Assembly (NCBI RefSeq): GCF_900110485.1
Contig: NZ_FODY01000001.1
Location: forward strand, 62,001-126,000
Origin: Propionispora vibrioides
GTDB taxonomy: Bacteria; Bacillota; Negativicutes; Propionisporales; Propionisporaceae
Reading direction: 5' to 3'
DNA: 64,000 nucleotides
Below are positions 43,265-52,917 of the stretch, in pieces. The first letter of the stretch is position 1; each line of letters begins with the position of its first letter. A program made the position numbers and the translations under genes. Below the pieces are notes generated by a model, which worked only from the letters and a program-made list of their open reading frames with translations, was not told the origin of the DNA and did no database searches.

Positions 43265-44506
43265 TTAAGCCTGCTTCAGATATTGTTCCTGTTCTTTAGT
43301 CAAATGATCAATCGTTATGTTCATTGCCTGTAATTTTAAAAGCGCTACCCGTGAATTCAGTTGATCGGAGGCTATATATACTTTATTGCTCATTTCACTG
43401 TGATGCTCCGCAATATGCATAACGGCCAGAGCCTGCATAGCAAACGATAAATCCATGATTTCCGTCGGATGACCGTCACCGGCAGCCAAATTGACCAATC
43501 TTCCCTCGGCCAGCAAGTAGACTTTTTTGCCATCGGGAAAAGTAAATTCTTCTATATTTTTGCGTACCACCCGCTGCGAGACCGAATCAGCCGCCAAATG
43601 CTCACGATTTATCTCCACATCGAAGTGACCTGCATTGGCCAAAATAGCGCCATTTTTCATTACAGCAAAATGCTCACGCTGAATGACATGCTTGCAGCCA
43701 GTCAGTGTCACAAAGAAATCTCCCTGTTTTGCGGCTTCTTGCATAGGCATAACTCTAAAACCGTCAAATACGGCTTCAATAGCTTTGATAGGATTCACTT
43801 CGGTAACAATGACATTGGCGCCAAGCCCCTTGGCCCGCATGGCAACCCCCTTGCCGCACCAGCCGTAACCGGCCACTACAACAGTTTTCCCGGCAACAGT
43901 AAGATTGGTTGTCCGCATAATTCCATCCCAGGTAGACTGTCCGGTTCCATAACGATTATCAAACAGATATTTACAATAGGCATCGTTTACTGCCATCATT
44001 GGAAATTTCAGGCGTTTTTCCGCTTCCAGTGCCCGCAGGCGGATAACACCTGTAGTGGTTTCCTCGGAACCGCCAAGAATATGAGGCGCCAATTCGCTGC
44101 GCGTCGAATGAAGCAAGGATACCAGATCACCGCCGTCATCCACAATAATTTGCGGCTTGGTATCCAGTGCCTTATGTAAGAATTGCTCATATTCTTCAGC
44201 CGTACAATTATACCAGGCATATACGGTCACGCCTTGTTCTGCGAGAGCTGCCGCTACATCATCCTGTGTGGATAACGGATTGCTGCCGGTAATCGCGACA
44301 TTCGCCCCGGCATTTTTCAAAACCAGCGCCAAATAGGCGGTTTTGGCCTCCAAATGCATGGTAATAACTATATTCTTTCCAGCCAAAGGTTTTGTAGCCG
44401 AAAGTTCTTCATTTAACACGTTAAGCACAGGCATAAAGCCCTTGACCCAATTTATTTTATCGGCACCCTGCGCGGCAAGGCTCTTATCTCTAATGATCGA
44501 TTCCAT
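43265..44506 (-). CDS. ahcY: S-adenosylhomocysteine hydrolase
   Basis: The 413-residue enzyme splits S-adenosylhomocysteine to homocysteine and adenosine. It has NIVITMHLEAKTAYLALVL, a NAD fold VVVAGYGWCGKGVAMRAKGLGA, AVNDAYCKYLFDNRYGTGQS, and ends with DQLNSRVALLKLQAMNI...EEQYLKQA. The KYRY C-terminus of eukaryotic and many bacterial forms is absent, as in archaeal and Thermotoga-type enzymes. ATG directly follows the mtnA stop. Confidence 0.96.
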   Translation of the reverse strand: MESIIRDKSLAAQGADKINWVKGFMPVLNVLNEELSATKPLAGKNIVITMHLEAKTAYLALVLKNAGANVAITGSNPLSTQDDVAAALAEQGVTVYAWYNCTAEEYEQFLHKALDTKPQIIVDDGGDLVSLLHSTRSELAPHILGGSEETTTGVIRLRALEAEKRLKFPMMAVNDAYCKYLFDNRYGTGQSTWDGIMRTTNLTVAGKTVVVAGYGWCGKGVAMRAKGLGANVIVTEVNPIKAIEAVFDGFRVMPMQEAAKQGDFFVTLTGCKHVIQREHFAVMKNGAILANAGHFDVEINREHLAADSVSQRVVRKNIEEFTFPDGKKVYLLAEGRLVNLAAGDGHPTEIMDLSFAMQALAVMHIAEHHSEMSNKVYIASDQLNSRVALLKLQAMNITIDHLTKEQEQYLKQA

Positions 44507-45547
44507 TTACACAACATCACCTTTCTTAGCTTTTAGTTTTTCAATTGATCCTTCATACGGCGCCCGTAATACGCCGTATTCTGTGATAATACCCGTTATC
44601 AACGAATTAGGTGTGACATCAAAGGCCGGATTGAATACCGGAACTCCGTCAGGAGCCACGCATACACCGTTCAGACAGGTAACTTCCTCAGGCTTGCGTT
44701 CCTCAATAGGAATTTCATCGCCGGACTGCATGGAAAAGTCAAACGTCGAAAGCGGTGCAGCCACATAAAACGGAATGTTATGTTCTTTCGCCAGAACGGC
44801 CACACTATACGTTCCGATTTTATTCGCCACATCACCGTTGCAGGTTATCCTGTCTGCCCCCACTATCACAGCCTGAACCATCCCTTGTCTCATAACCCAG
44901 CCGGCCATGCTGTCGGTAATCAGCGTAACCGGAATATGGTCTTGCATCAGTTCCCAGGCGGTTAACCGTGAACCTTGCAGCAAGGGTCTGGTTTCATCGG
45001 CAAAAACACGGGATACATTTCCTTCGGACCAAGTCTTGCGAATGACGCCTAAAGCCGTGCCATAGTCAACAGTCGCCAAGGTACCCGAGTTGCAGTGAGT
45101 TAATATGGCAGTCGGTTGGGTAAACAATTGTGCGCCATACTGGGCAAGACGGTAATTAACTTGTTTATCTTCTTCGGCAATGAGCAGGGCTTCCTGCTCC
45201 AGCTTATCAAGCAGGTCACTGTCCTGCTTATAGCGCTGCACTACCCCCAGCATGCGGTCGACAGCCCAGGCCAGATTGATCGCGGTCGGTCTTGTCTCCT
45301 TTAATTCTTCCGCCAGTGCGGTAATTTTCTCATCAGTAGTCTCTAGCCGTACAACTAATTCCCGGATGCCTAACACCATTGCAAAGGCGGCAGCAGCCCC
45401 TATCGCAGGAGCACCGCGTACCTCAAGATTTTTAATTGCCCTGGCTACAGTACGATAATCCTGGCACTGTATATATTCTACCTTGTTGGGTAGTAAGGTT
45501 TGGTTTAATAAGGATAAATAGCTACCTTTCCAAGAAATTGCTTGCAT
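44507..45547 (-). CDS. mtnA: Methylthioribose-1-phosphate isomerase
   Basis: The 346-residue protein of the eIF2B-like family has the MtnA marks VRGAPAIGAAAAFAM, ILTHCNSGTLATVDYGTALG and VGADRITCNGDVANKIGTYS, with catalytic Cys and Asp. It isomerises methylthioribose-1-phosphate made by MtnP. It sits 9 bp after mtnP and abuts ahcY. Later methionine-salvage genes (mtnB, C, D, K) are not in the window, so an alternative shunt may be used. Confidence 0.95.
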   Translation of the reverse strand: MQAISWKGSYLSLLNQTLLPNKVEYIQCQDYRTVARAIKNLEVRGAPAIGAAAAFAMVLGIRELVVRLETTDEKITALAEELKETRPTAINLAWAVDRMLGVVQRYKQDSDLLDKLEQEALLIAEEDKQVNYRLAQYGAQLFTQPTAILTHCNSGTLATVDYGTALGVIRKTWSEGNVSRVFADETRPLLQGSRLTAWELMQDHIPVTLITDSMAGWVMRQGMVQAVIVGADRITCNGDVANKIGTYSVAVLAKEHNIPFYVAAPLSTFDFSMQSGDEIPIEERKPEEVTCLNGVCVAPDGVPVFNPAFDVTPNSLITGIITEYGVLRAPYEGSIEKLKAKKGDVV

Positions 45548-45556
45548 ATGAACCTC

Positions 45557-46351
45557 CTATAATTTAAATCCGCCATACTCGGCTAACGCATGCCGGCAAC
45601 CACAATCCTTTTCCGTATCAAGCAGTTGAATGGCCGTCATAACCAATTGTTTGATATGCTGCGTATTCTTCCGCATAGCCTCAACGACTTCCGCATGCGT
45701 CAAAGGTGTTTGAGAAATTCCCGCAGCAAAGTTCGTTACCATCGAAATGGTCGAATAGCAAATCTCAGCCTCCCGCGCCAGCACCACCTCCGGAACATTG
45801 GTCATACCGACAAGATCACCACCCATTTGTTTAAACATGGAAATTTCCGCCGGTGTTTCAAATCTTGGACCTTCCGCGCACACGTAAACTCCCTTATTAT
45901 GTACTGCAAAGCCCAGTGACTTGCCTGCCTCGACCAGTTTTTTTCTGAGTGACGGGCAATAGGGCTCGGTAACGTCAACATGGACAACGCCTCTTTCGCC
46001 GCCTTCATAAAAAGTATTGATCCGGCTTTTGGTAAAGTCCAGAAATTGATCGACTAATACAAAATCACCTGGTTTCATCGCCACATTTAACGAACCTACG
46101 GCAGTTGTAGCCAGGATACTCTCTACACCGATTTTTTTTAAAGCCCAAATGTTGGCCCGGTAATTAATTAAATGCGGGGCAATGGAATGCTGACTGCCAT
46201 GCCTAGGGATAAAAGCAATCTTTTTATTTTCAAATTCGCCGACCTGGCAGCTTACCTCACCGTAGGGAGTAGTGATATCCACTGTATGTACATTATGTAA
46301 TATGGAAGGATCGTAAACGCCGGTTCCTCCGATAATTGCGATTTTCACCAT
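45557..46351 (-). CDS. mtnP: S-methyl-5'-thioadenosine phosphorylase
   Basis: The protein of about 264 residues is a purine nucleoside phosphorylase: VKIAIIGGTGVYDP, IPRHGSQHSIAPHLINYRAN, GSLNVAMKPGDFVLVDQFLD and EGPRFETPAEISMFKQMGGD, followed by GMTNVPEVVLAREAEICY. It splits methylthioadenosine into adenine and methylthioribose-1-phosphate. The start at 46351 has AAAGGAGTGAG; the open frame reaches to 46381. Confidence 0.95.
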   Translation of the reverse strand: MVKIAIIGGTGVYDPSILHNVHTVDITTPYGEVSCQVGEFENKKIAFIPRHGSQHSIAPHLINYRANIWALKKIGVESILATTAVGSLNVAMKPGDFVLVDQFLDFTKSRINTFYEGGERGVVHVDVTEPYCPSLRKKLVEAGKSLGFAVHNKGVYVCAEGPRFETPAEISMFKQMGGDLVGMTNVPEVVLAREAEICYSTISMVTNFAAGISQTPLTHAEVVEAMRKNTQHIKQLVMTAIQLLDTEKDCGCRHALAEYGGFKL

Positions 46352-46410
46352 ATTTCTCACTCCTTTATTAGATTGCTGCATTATCTTATATTGTACTATA
46401 TTCTGTAAAG

Positions 46411-46446
46411 AAAAACAGCAAAGCTTATCACATAAGCTTTGCTGCA
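46411..46446 (-). terminator. Intrinsic terminator of iorB
   Basis: CAGCAAAGCTTAT and ATAAGCTTTGCTG form a perfect 13-bp stem around 3 nt; TTTTT follows on the - strand. Confidence 0.92.
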
Positions 46447-46520
46447 GGGCAAAGCAAAATTACCAGGGCAACTAATCATAGAATGCCCTTGTTACTCTCA
46501 CATCATTTATCCGGCATACA

Positions 46521-47096
46521 TCAAACAGACAAATGCGTATCCCAGCCGGCCAGGAAAGCTTGTCGATTGATGGTAAGTGCTTTTTCAGGCACAGCTTGTT
46601 CAACGGCCTGTAAGCAGAGGTTTTGCTCAAACTCCAGAATACGGGCTGCTACACCTAGCAATATGGTATTCACTGTCCGTGGCTCGCCCAACTCTCCGGC
46701 TATTTCTCGGGCCTGTACAGGTATCGTTTTATAACGCCGGGAGAGCGTCTCAACAATATTCTCAGGATAGGTAGCTGCGCCTAATATAACAGGCATCGGT
46801 GCTATTTCCTGGGTATTAACGATCATGGTCCCTTCGGGCTTCAGATAGACCGACCAGCGTAATGCCTCCAGCTTCTCAAAAGCCAATATCATATCAGCTT
46901 GTCCCCTCTCGATTAAAGGAGAGAATACTTTGTCGGCAAAACGGACATATGTAACCACGCTGCCGCCGCGTTGTGCCATACCATGAACCTCTGATTGTTT
47001 TACATCATAGCCGCTTAGCCTGGCCACGCCGCTGATTATTTTACTGGCCAGTAAAGTACCCTGCCCACCTACACCGACAATAAGGATATTACCCAT
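46521..47096 (-). CDS. iorB: Indolepyruvate:ferredoxin oxidoreductase beta subunit
   Basis: The protein of about 191 residues is the pyruvate:ferredoxin oxidoreductase gamma-type subunit: NILIVGVGGQGTLLASKIIS, SEVHGMAQRGGSVVTYVRF and NTILLGVAARILE. With IorA it oxidises aryl pyruvates to the acyl-CoA, reducing ferredoxin. Its start overlaps the end of iorA, with AGGTG before ATG 47096 (GTG at 47105 is also possible). Confidence 0.94.
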   Translation of the reverse strand: MGNILIVGVGGQGTLLASKIISGVARLSGYDVKQSEVHGMAQRGGSVVTYVRFADKVFSPLIERGQADMILAFEKLEALRWSVYLKPEGTMIVNTQEIAPMPVILGAATYPENIVETLSRRYKTIPVQAREIAGELGEPRTVNTILLGVAARILEFEQNLCLQAVEQAVPEKALTINRQAFLAGWDTHLSV

Positions 47097-48832
47097 GGTT
47101 GGCACCTGCCTTTATAGCTGTAAAGCGGCAAATTTGACTGCAAACGGTACAGCCATTACATAACGCCTGATCAATAGTTATTTCACCTGCCCGGTCAGAA
47201 ATCGCCGGACAGCCGATTTTAAGACACATTTTACAGTATTTACAGGATTTTTTATCAATCTGCAACGGGCGGCGCCTGATTTTTTTCTCAATAAGCAGAC
47301 AAGGTTGGCGAACAATAACCACAGCAGGCCCATTGTGATCCACTGCCGCGCGCAGTGCTGTTTCCACCGCTGCCAGATTGTAGGCGTTCACCACAAAAAC
47401 CTGCTCTACCCCGCAGGCACGGACCATAGTTTCCAAATCAATCTTCTGCGTCGGCTCGTTTTTTATCGTAAAGCCGGTGGAAGGGTTGTGCTGATGGCCG
47501 GTCATACCAGTAATGGAGTTATCCAAGATAACCAGTGTTATATTGCCTTTATTGTACACGACATCCATCAGACCGGTAACCCCGGAATGAAGAAAGGTGG
47601 AGTCACCAATCGTAGCGACAATCTTTTTCGCCGGTAATACCTTAGACATTCCCAGCGCATTACCGATACTGGCTCCCATGCAAAGCCCCACTTCACCGGC
47701 CTGCAATGGCGGCAGTACCCCCAAGGTATAACAGCCTATGTCGGTAGTGATAATATCGGCAAATTTCTTTATTGCATGGTATACGCCACGATGCGGACAG
47801 CCAGGGCAAAGAACCGGCGGCCGCAAAGGCAGTTCCTGACTGGCAGTTTCCGGACGGTGTGTTTCCAAAAGAAGCCTTTCCCGTATAAGGGAAGGGCTCA
47901 TTTCCCCAATGGCCGGAAAAATCTCTTTACCTACTACGGAAAGGCCCAACGCCTTGATTTGCTCTTCAAGAAAAGGTTCACCTTCCTCGATAACATATAC
48001 CGTTTGATGGTCCCGGACAAACTGGCGGACTAATTGTTCCGGTAAGGGATAAGTAAAACCAAGCTTTAAATAGGTAGCCCGGTCCCCTAAGGCCTCACGG
48101 GCATATTGGTAAGTGATGCCGCTGGTAATGACGGCAAAGTCTTTGCCGTCTCCTTCTATATAGTTTCCGGAAAAGGTTTCCGCAAACACCCGGAGCCTTG
48201 CTAACCGTTCTTCCAGACGAACACGCAGTTTCCTGGCGTGCGCCGGCATTAAAACATATTTTTCAGGATTTTTTTGATAGCCCCGCAAAGTATGTTCCTG
48301 CGGTTCCATTAAAGAAACTAAGCTTTTGGAATGAGAAATCCTGGTAGTTAACCGTAATAAGACCGGTATATCAAAAGTTTCACTAATTTCCAGACCGGCA
48401 TGCACAAAATCCTTGGCCTCTTGACTGTCCGACGGTTCCAATAAAGGTATTTTCATAAACTTGGCATAGTATCTGTTATCTTGCTCATTCTGCGAACTAT
48501 GCATGCCTGGATCGTCGGCCGAAATTAATAAAAAGCCGGCATTAATACCTGTATAGGCAAGCGAAAATAGCGGGTCTGCCGCCACATTTACGCCTACATG
48601 CTTCATCGCGACCAAAGCACGGCCGCCGGCCAAACAAGCACCCTGCGCCACTTCAACAGCCACTTTTTCATTGGGCGACCATTCACTATATATAGTGTCA
48701 TACTTGGCAATATTCTCAAGGATTTCAGTACTCGGTGTTCCCGGATAAGCGGAGGCGACCTTTACCCCGGCTTCATAAGCGCCACGCGCAACTGCTTCGT
48801 TGCCTGATAATAATATGCTGATGGGGGCTCAT
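47089..48832 (-). CDS. iorA: Indolepyruvate:ferredoxin oxidoreductase alpha subunit (start frame-shifted)
   Basis: The C-terminal 524 residues from GTG 48663 read as IorA: PCPGCPHRGVYH-like LCPGCPHRGVYHA, GDSTFLHSGVTGL, TPP-binding ITLVILDNSITGMTG and two 4Fe-4S motifs at the end (CKYCKMCLKIGCP, CNGCTVCSQICR). The same frame continues upstream to 48822 through SGNEAVARGAYEAG and SAYPGTPSTEI, the standard IorA N-terminus, but no ATG, GTG or TTG starts it. An ATG at 48830-48832 after AAGGAAAGG is one base out of frame across a CCCCC tract. A one-base indel or an ATC/ATA start is needed. Confidence 0.88.
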
Positions 48833-48893
48833 CCTTTCCTTGTTTCATCACATGCTATTACCTTCGCCAAAATATAGTAAAATCCTTGCGATT

Positions 48894-49310
48894 TTATAAA
48901 TTTACCCCGACTAAACCACCAAGTGCTCCTGCGGCAACACCTGCCAATAATTTATTGAGCAGAACCAAAGTCGTGGCTGCATCATTATTCAGTTCCATAC
49001 CAATCAGGACAGAGATACCTACATATAAAATTCCGACAGACATACCAATGAGCAAGCCCTTGGCCTCTGCTTTCTGTGTGGCCAGGACACTTCCCAAAAA
49101 GATACTGCCTATACTGATTGCTACCATAATGTACTCTAAATAAGCCTCAAGATATTCAGAATCAGAAACAAGCGTAAAAATTGCTAACAAGAGCACGGAA
49201 AGCAACGAAAAAATAAAACTAATGCAAGTTCCTCGAATAATCAGCGAAAGCGGATTTGTCATTTTTTTATTATCCGCAGTGTTCCAACGGGAACGGTTAT
49301 GTACCGCCAC
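48894..49310 (-). CDS. TIGR04086 family membrane protein
   Basis: The protein of about 138 residues has four membrane helices (from about residue 25 to the end), with GSIFLGSVLATQKAEAKGLL and AGVAAGALGGLVGVNL. This matches TIGR04086, widespread in clostridial-type Firmicutes with unknown function. The frame opens at 49343, but GGGGGG fits a GTG at 49310. Confidence 0.78.
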   Translation of the reverse strand: MAVHNRSRWNTADNKKMTNPLSLIIRGTCISFIFSLLSVLLLAIFTLVSDSEYLEAYLEYIMVAISIGSIFLGSVLATQKAEAKGLLIGMSVGILYVGISVLIGMELNNDAATTLVLLNKLLAGVAAGALGGLVGVNL

Positions 49311-49387
49311 AGCATTCCCCCCTTTATAAAGCACTATTTTCATAGTTACTTTATTCAGGCTTTGGCAAAATATGACTGATGCGGGAC

Positions 49388-49423
49388 AAAAAATATCGAC
49401 AACCTGGCAAGCAAGTTGTCGAT
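49388..49423 (-). terminator. Terminator after surE
   Basis: ATCGACAAC (49395-49403) and GTTGTCGAT (49415-49423) form a 9-bp stem; on the - strand a run of T follows. Confidence 0.85.
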
Positions 49424-49431
49424 TAGTTTTT

Positions 49432-50187
49432 TTATAACTTCCAGGAAGTCAATGCATCCATCAGGTTATACTTGGTCAAATCAAAATGAATGGGAGTAAC
49501 TGAGATTCGCCCGGCTTTGACAGCCGCTACATCAGTATCCGGCTCATTGTCGCAGTCGACAATTTCGCCGCTCATCCAATAATATATTCTCCCTCTGGGA
49601 TCTTGGTGGGGATGAAAGGCATTACGGTATTCCCGGCGACCCAGCTTGGTGATCGAAACACCGGCGATCTGATCGGGCGGCAGCGCCGGGACATTTACAT
49701 TCAGCAAGGTTCGCGGCGGTAATGGGTTTTGAATAAATTGTCTAGCTAACGTTACGGCAAATTGAGCGGCGGCAGTAAAATCGAAGTTTTCCCTGGCATC
49801 AAGCGAAACGGCTATGGCCGGGATTCCATGCAACGCTCCCTCTATAGCGGCACTGACCGTACCGGAATAAAGTACATCCGTACCAATATTCGGTCCATGA
49901 TTAATGCCGGAAACGATCAAATCCGGCGGTTCCATGATATTGGTTTCCAAAGCAATTTTAACACAATCGGTAGGAGTCCCCACAACCCGCCAGCCGCGGA
50001 CACCAGCCTGTTCGATTACTTGTTCGTCAACATAAATTGGCTGATGAACGGTAATCGCCTGGCTGGTTGCACTTTTTTCGCTGTCGGGGGCGACAACGGT
50101 AACTTCGGCAACAGAAGAAAACTGTTGCCATAAAGCCTGTATTCCTGCCGAATGAATGCCATCGTCATTCGTTAATAACACGCGCAA
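49432..50187 (-). CDS. surE: 5'/3'-nucleotidase SurE
   Basis: The 251-residue metal-dependent phosphatase starts RVLLTNDDGIHSAG (metal-binding Asp pair) and has VAPDSEKSATSQAIT and SGINHGPNIGTDVLYSGTV. It removes phosphate from nucleoside monophosphates and possibly polyphosphate. The start is TTG with GGAGGG 8 bp upstream. Confidence 0.95.
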   Translation of the reverse strand: MRVLLTNDDGIHSAGIQALWQQFSSVAEVTVVAPDSEKSATSQAITVHQPIYVDEQVIEQAGVRGWRVVGTPTDCVKIALETNIMEPPDLIVSGINHGPNIGTDVLYSGTVSAAIEGALHGIPAIAVSLDARENFDFTAAAQFAVTLARQFIQNPLPPRTLLNVNVPALPPDQIAGVSITKLGRREYRNAFHPHQDPRGRIYYWMSGEIVDCDNEPDTDVAAVKAGRISVTPIHFDLTKYNLMDALTSWKL

Positions 50188-50220
50188 AATGTAATCCCTC
50201 CATTCATCGTCTTTTTATTT

Positions 50221-50946
50221 TTACAAGACTCCCAGATATTTATGAGTCTGCGGTATGACCCGCACATTGGGTAAATAGTCAAGCGCCCGCTCCTGCCATT
50301 TTACAATTCGCTCTGTTTCAATAGCCAGTGCGGCATGAGTAACGGGTTGCAAAATCAACGGAAGCATTACATCTACTGAGCTGATCAGGTGAATCGCCTC
50401 AAGAAATTCCCCTTCTCCGGTCAACGAACTTACCACAATTTTTACGAATACTTCCTTTTGACTGGCTAAGGTCAAGAAACGGTGGTGCTCCTGCCAATAC
50501 TCCCGACCGGAGGTACTGGGTAGTTTAATATCCATGCTGACAATGTCAATATAAGGCAGTACTTTGGCCAATTCTTCCGGCAGAGTGCCGTTCGTCTCCA
50601 GATAAATGCGACCTTGCAGCAAGGGTAGCAGTTGCAATAGCGCCTCACTTTGGCAGAGCGGCTCGCCACCGGTTATACTCACCGAATGATGCCCTGCCTT
50701 GGACAGATGGTTCACCCGATGCGCCAGTGCATCAACCGGTACAGGATTGGGCAGAACGGTAAAATCCCGCTGTCCCGGCGTTTGTTCCAACATGCAGGTT
50801 GCCGGAATACCGCGGGATTCTGAAGTATCGCAAAAAATACAGGCCGCGTTGCAACCGGCTAAGCGCAAGAACAATTGTCGATAACCAATATACGGTCCTT
50901 CTCCTTGGATAGAAGAAAATGATTCGATCAACTGCAGGGTATTCAT
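50221..50946 (-). CDS. queE: 7-carboxy-7-deazaguanine synthase
   Basis: The 241-residue radical SAM enzyme has FSSIQGEGPYIGYRQLFLRL, the cluster motif CNAACIFCD (CX3CX2C) and SITGGEPLCQSE. It converts carboxytetrahydropterin (from QueD) to CDG in the queuosine pathway. It overlaps queD by four bases. No queC or queF is in the window. Confidence 0.94.
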   Translation of the reverse strand: MNTLQLIESFSSIQGEGPYIGYRQLFLRLAGCNAACIFCDTSESRGIPATCMLEQTPGQRDFTVLPNPVPVDALAHRVNHLSKAGHHSVSITGGEPLCQSEALLQLLPLLQGRIYLETNGTLPEELAKVLPYIDIVSMDIKLPSTSGREYWQEHHRFLTLASQKEVFVKIVVSSLTGEGEFLEAIHLISSVDVMLPLILQPVTHAALAIETERIVKWQERALDYLPNVRVIPQTHKYLGVL

Positions 50947-51326
50947 TGTTGTTCCTCACCGGAATAACTCACAGCCGAGTGTGCCGACTCCCATACTTTA
51001 ACCGAAGCAACCGTTACTGTTTCGGCAAGCCCGGCGTGATTGGCAAGCTCGTCATAAATGTATTTGGCTATATTCTCCGCCGTAGGGCTAATCCGGCAAA
51101 AGGGTTCAATTTCGTTCAAATAAAAATGGTCCAATTTGCCAATAATGGCCTGAACCTCGGCTTTTAATTCTTTAAAATCAATAAGCATCCCTAAGGTATT
51201 TAATTGATTTCCTTTGACAGACACTTCCACCTTCCAGTTATGACCGTGTAGCCGGCAGCATTTTCCGGGATAATCCGGAATGTGATGAGCAGCCTCAAAA
51301 TCAACAATGATCGTCAGTTCAAACAT
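50943..51326 (-). CDS. queD: 6-carboxytetrahydropterin synthase
   Basis: The protein of about 127 residues belongs to the PTPS fold: DFEAAHHIPDYPGKCCRLHGHNWKVEV holds the zinc His residues and the catalytic Cys. GKLDHFYLNEI and SPTAENIAKYIYDEL follow. It makes the pterin for QueE. AAAGAAAGGAAG precedes ATG at 51326; no preQ1 riboswitch was found upstream. Confidence 0.94.
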   Translation of the reverse strand: MFELTIIVDFEAAHHIPDYPGKCCRLHGHNWKVEVSVKGNQLNTLGMLIDFKELKAEVQAIIGKLDHFYLNEIEPFCRISPTAENIAKYIYDELANHAGLAETVTVASVKVWESAHSAVSYSGEEQQ

Positions 51327-51390
51327 GGGCGACTTCCTTTCTTTAAACAAAAATATTATTTACAGAATCAAACTATACCGAAAACGATTG

Positions 51391-51420
51391 AAAAAAGATG
51401 AGTTAGAAAACTCACCTTTT
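51391..51420 (-). terminator. Intrinsic terminator after the GT2 glycosyltransferase
   Basis: GGTGAGTT and AACTCATC (with one G-U pair) flank a 4-nt loop; TTTTTT follows on the - strand. Confidence 0.85.
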
Positions 51421-51439
51421 GCCATACTTCCTATTCGCT

Positions 51440-52726
51440 TTATTTAACCGCCTGTTTTCCCAGCAGTTCTTCCTTGGCAAACTCTTCCCGCGTGTCCGGC
51501 AGCAGCATGTCCTTGTAACTCATGCTCCGTGTATGCTGAGTATGACTCCAGACACGCTCATTGCGATGAATAAAACCAAGAAATGTAATCGGAATCCAAC
51601 TGTAAATAAATATAGGATACATAATCAGATAAAGCCAGCACTTCCAACTGGCCCGTATTTTAGCCAAGACAATAACCGGGAAGATATATTGTCCGATAGC
51701 AATTGCCGTCCAAACCTCGATTGGTAATATCATATACAAAATGTTCGTATAAAAAGGAACATAATGATAAACATAGTTCGATAAAATAAACAAAGTGGAG
51801 AGTATCAAAAAATACGGTTGTATCAAATGAATAATTCCGTCCAGTAACCGGACATTTTGCTGTTTTATCCCCTCAACCAATAATTGGGGAATATAACGGC
51901 CGGCTACGTCAAAATGCCCCTGTGCCCACCGCTTACGTTGATTCCATGCTTGTTTAAAGGTCAGTGGTTTTTCGTCATAGACAATGGCGTCATGAGCCCA
52001 CGTGGTAGGAATTCCCTTCAGCAACGCTTTCATGGTAAACTCCATGTCCTCCGTCAGACAAGTAGCTCCCCAGCCGTGCTCTTCCAGCACTTCTGACGCA
52101 ATACACATTCCGGTCCCGCCTAAAACACTGGACAAGCCGATATTATACTTAGCTAGATGCCAGATATGGTTGACCACCCAGAATGAAATGGCAAAAGTCC
52201 CGGCAATCCAGGTATCATTAGGATTCTTCGCATCCAAATAACCCTGAATGACCCGCTCGCCTTTACACAAGCGATTATTCATTTCCAATAAAAACTCGGG
52301 ATGAACCAGATTATCGGCATCGAAGATGACAACACCATCATATTTTCGCTCAAGTCGGAACAGCTTGGCAAACATCCATTCCATGGCAAAACCCTTGCCA
52401 CGCTCCTCCAAATTAAACCGTTCATGAACATTGGCACCTGCATTACGGGCAATTTGAGCTGTTTTATCATTACAGTTATCGGCAACTACGAAGATATCAT
52501 ATAGTTCGTTAGGATAGTTAAGCACATGCAAATTCTCAACCAGTTGTCCAATAACCTGCTCCTCATTATGTGCAGCAACTACGACAGCAAATGTTTTTTG
52601 GGGAATAAGAATCTTTTCTTCCTTCCTTTTCCACATACCAAAAAACGCAATCACAAAATAGTATACCGTGAAAAAGACGATAATAAGTTGTATGGGAACC
52701 ATTATGTAATCCAAAATATAGTTCAT
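51440..52726 (-). CDS. Family 2 glycosyltransferase (membrane)
   Basis: The protein of about 428 residues has an N-terminal helix, a GT2 domain with VVAAHNEEQVIGQLVENL, VVADNCNDKTA, VIFDADN, LTEDMEFT and QRKRWAQGHF (QxxRW), then three to four C-terminal membrane helices. It resembles processive N-acetylglucosaminyl or glucosyl transferases; the product is unknown. AGAAGGAGTAA fits the ATG at 52726 rather than the earlier start at 52780. Confidence 0.9.
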   Translation of the reverse strand: MNYILDYIMVPIQLIIVFFTVYYFVIAFFGMWKRKEEKILIPQKTFAVVVAAHNEEQVIGQLVENLHVLNYPNELYDIFVVADNCNDKTAQIARNAGANVHERFNLEERGKGFAMEWMFAKLFRLERKYDGVVIFDADNLVHPEFLLEMNNRLCKGERVIQGYLDAKNPNDTWIAGTFAISFWVVNHIWHLAKYNIGLSSVLGGTGMCIASEVLEEHGWGATCLTEDMEFTMKALLKGIPTTWAHDAIVYDEKPLTFKQAWNQRKRWAQGHFDVAGRYIPQLLVEGIKQQNVRLLDGIIHLIQPYFLILSTLFILSNYVYHYVPFYTNILYMILPIEVWTAIAIGQYIFPVIVLAKIRASWKCWLYLIMYPIFIYSWIPITFLGFIHRNERVWSHTQHTRSMSYKDMLLPDTREEFAKEELLGKQAVK

Positions 52727-52917
52727 TCTAACGTTACTCCTTCTAAAAAACCTGTTTTTAAAAGGATTCCAGGAAAACATACAAAATGCTAATTATCAGA
52801 TGACCGATAATTAGTGGCACAATAGCTTCCCCAGTCCCCTATTGTTAGACACTTTATTTACAAATAATATACCCCAATCCAAAAACAAGTATCCGATTAT
52901 ACTGTGCACGAGGTATA

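Noticed and set aside
46352-48900. SAM riboswitch before the methionine/SAM recycling genes
   Set aside because: None of the spacers before mtnP, iorA or mtaD contains the conserved SAM-I or SAM-II core blocks.
51327-51440. preQ1 riboswitch before queD
   Set aside because: The leader only shows the terminator of the upstream gene and a ribosome site; no preQ1-I or preQ1-II core is visible.
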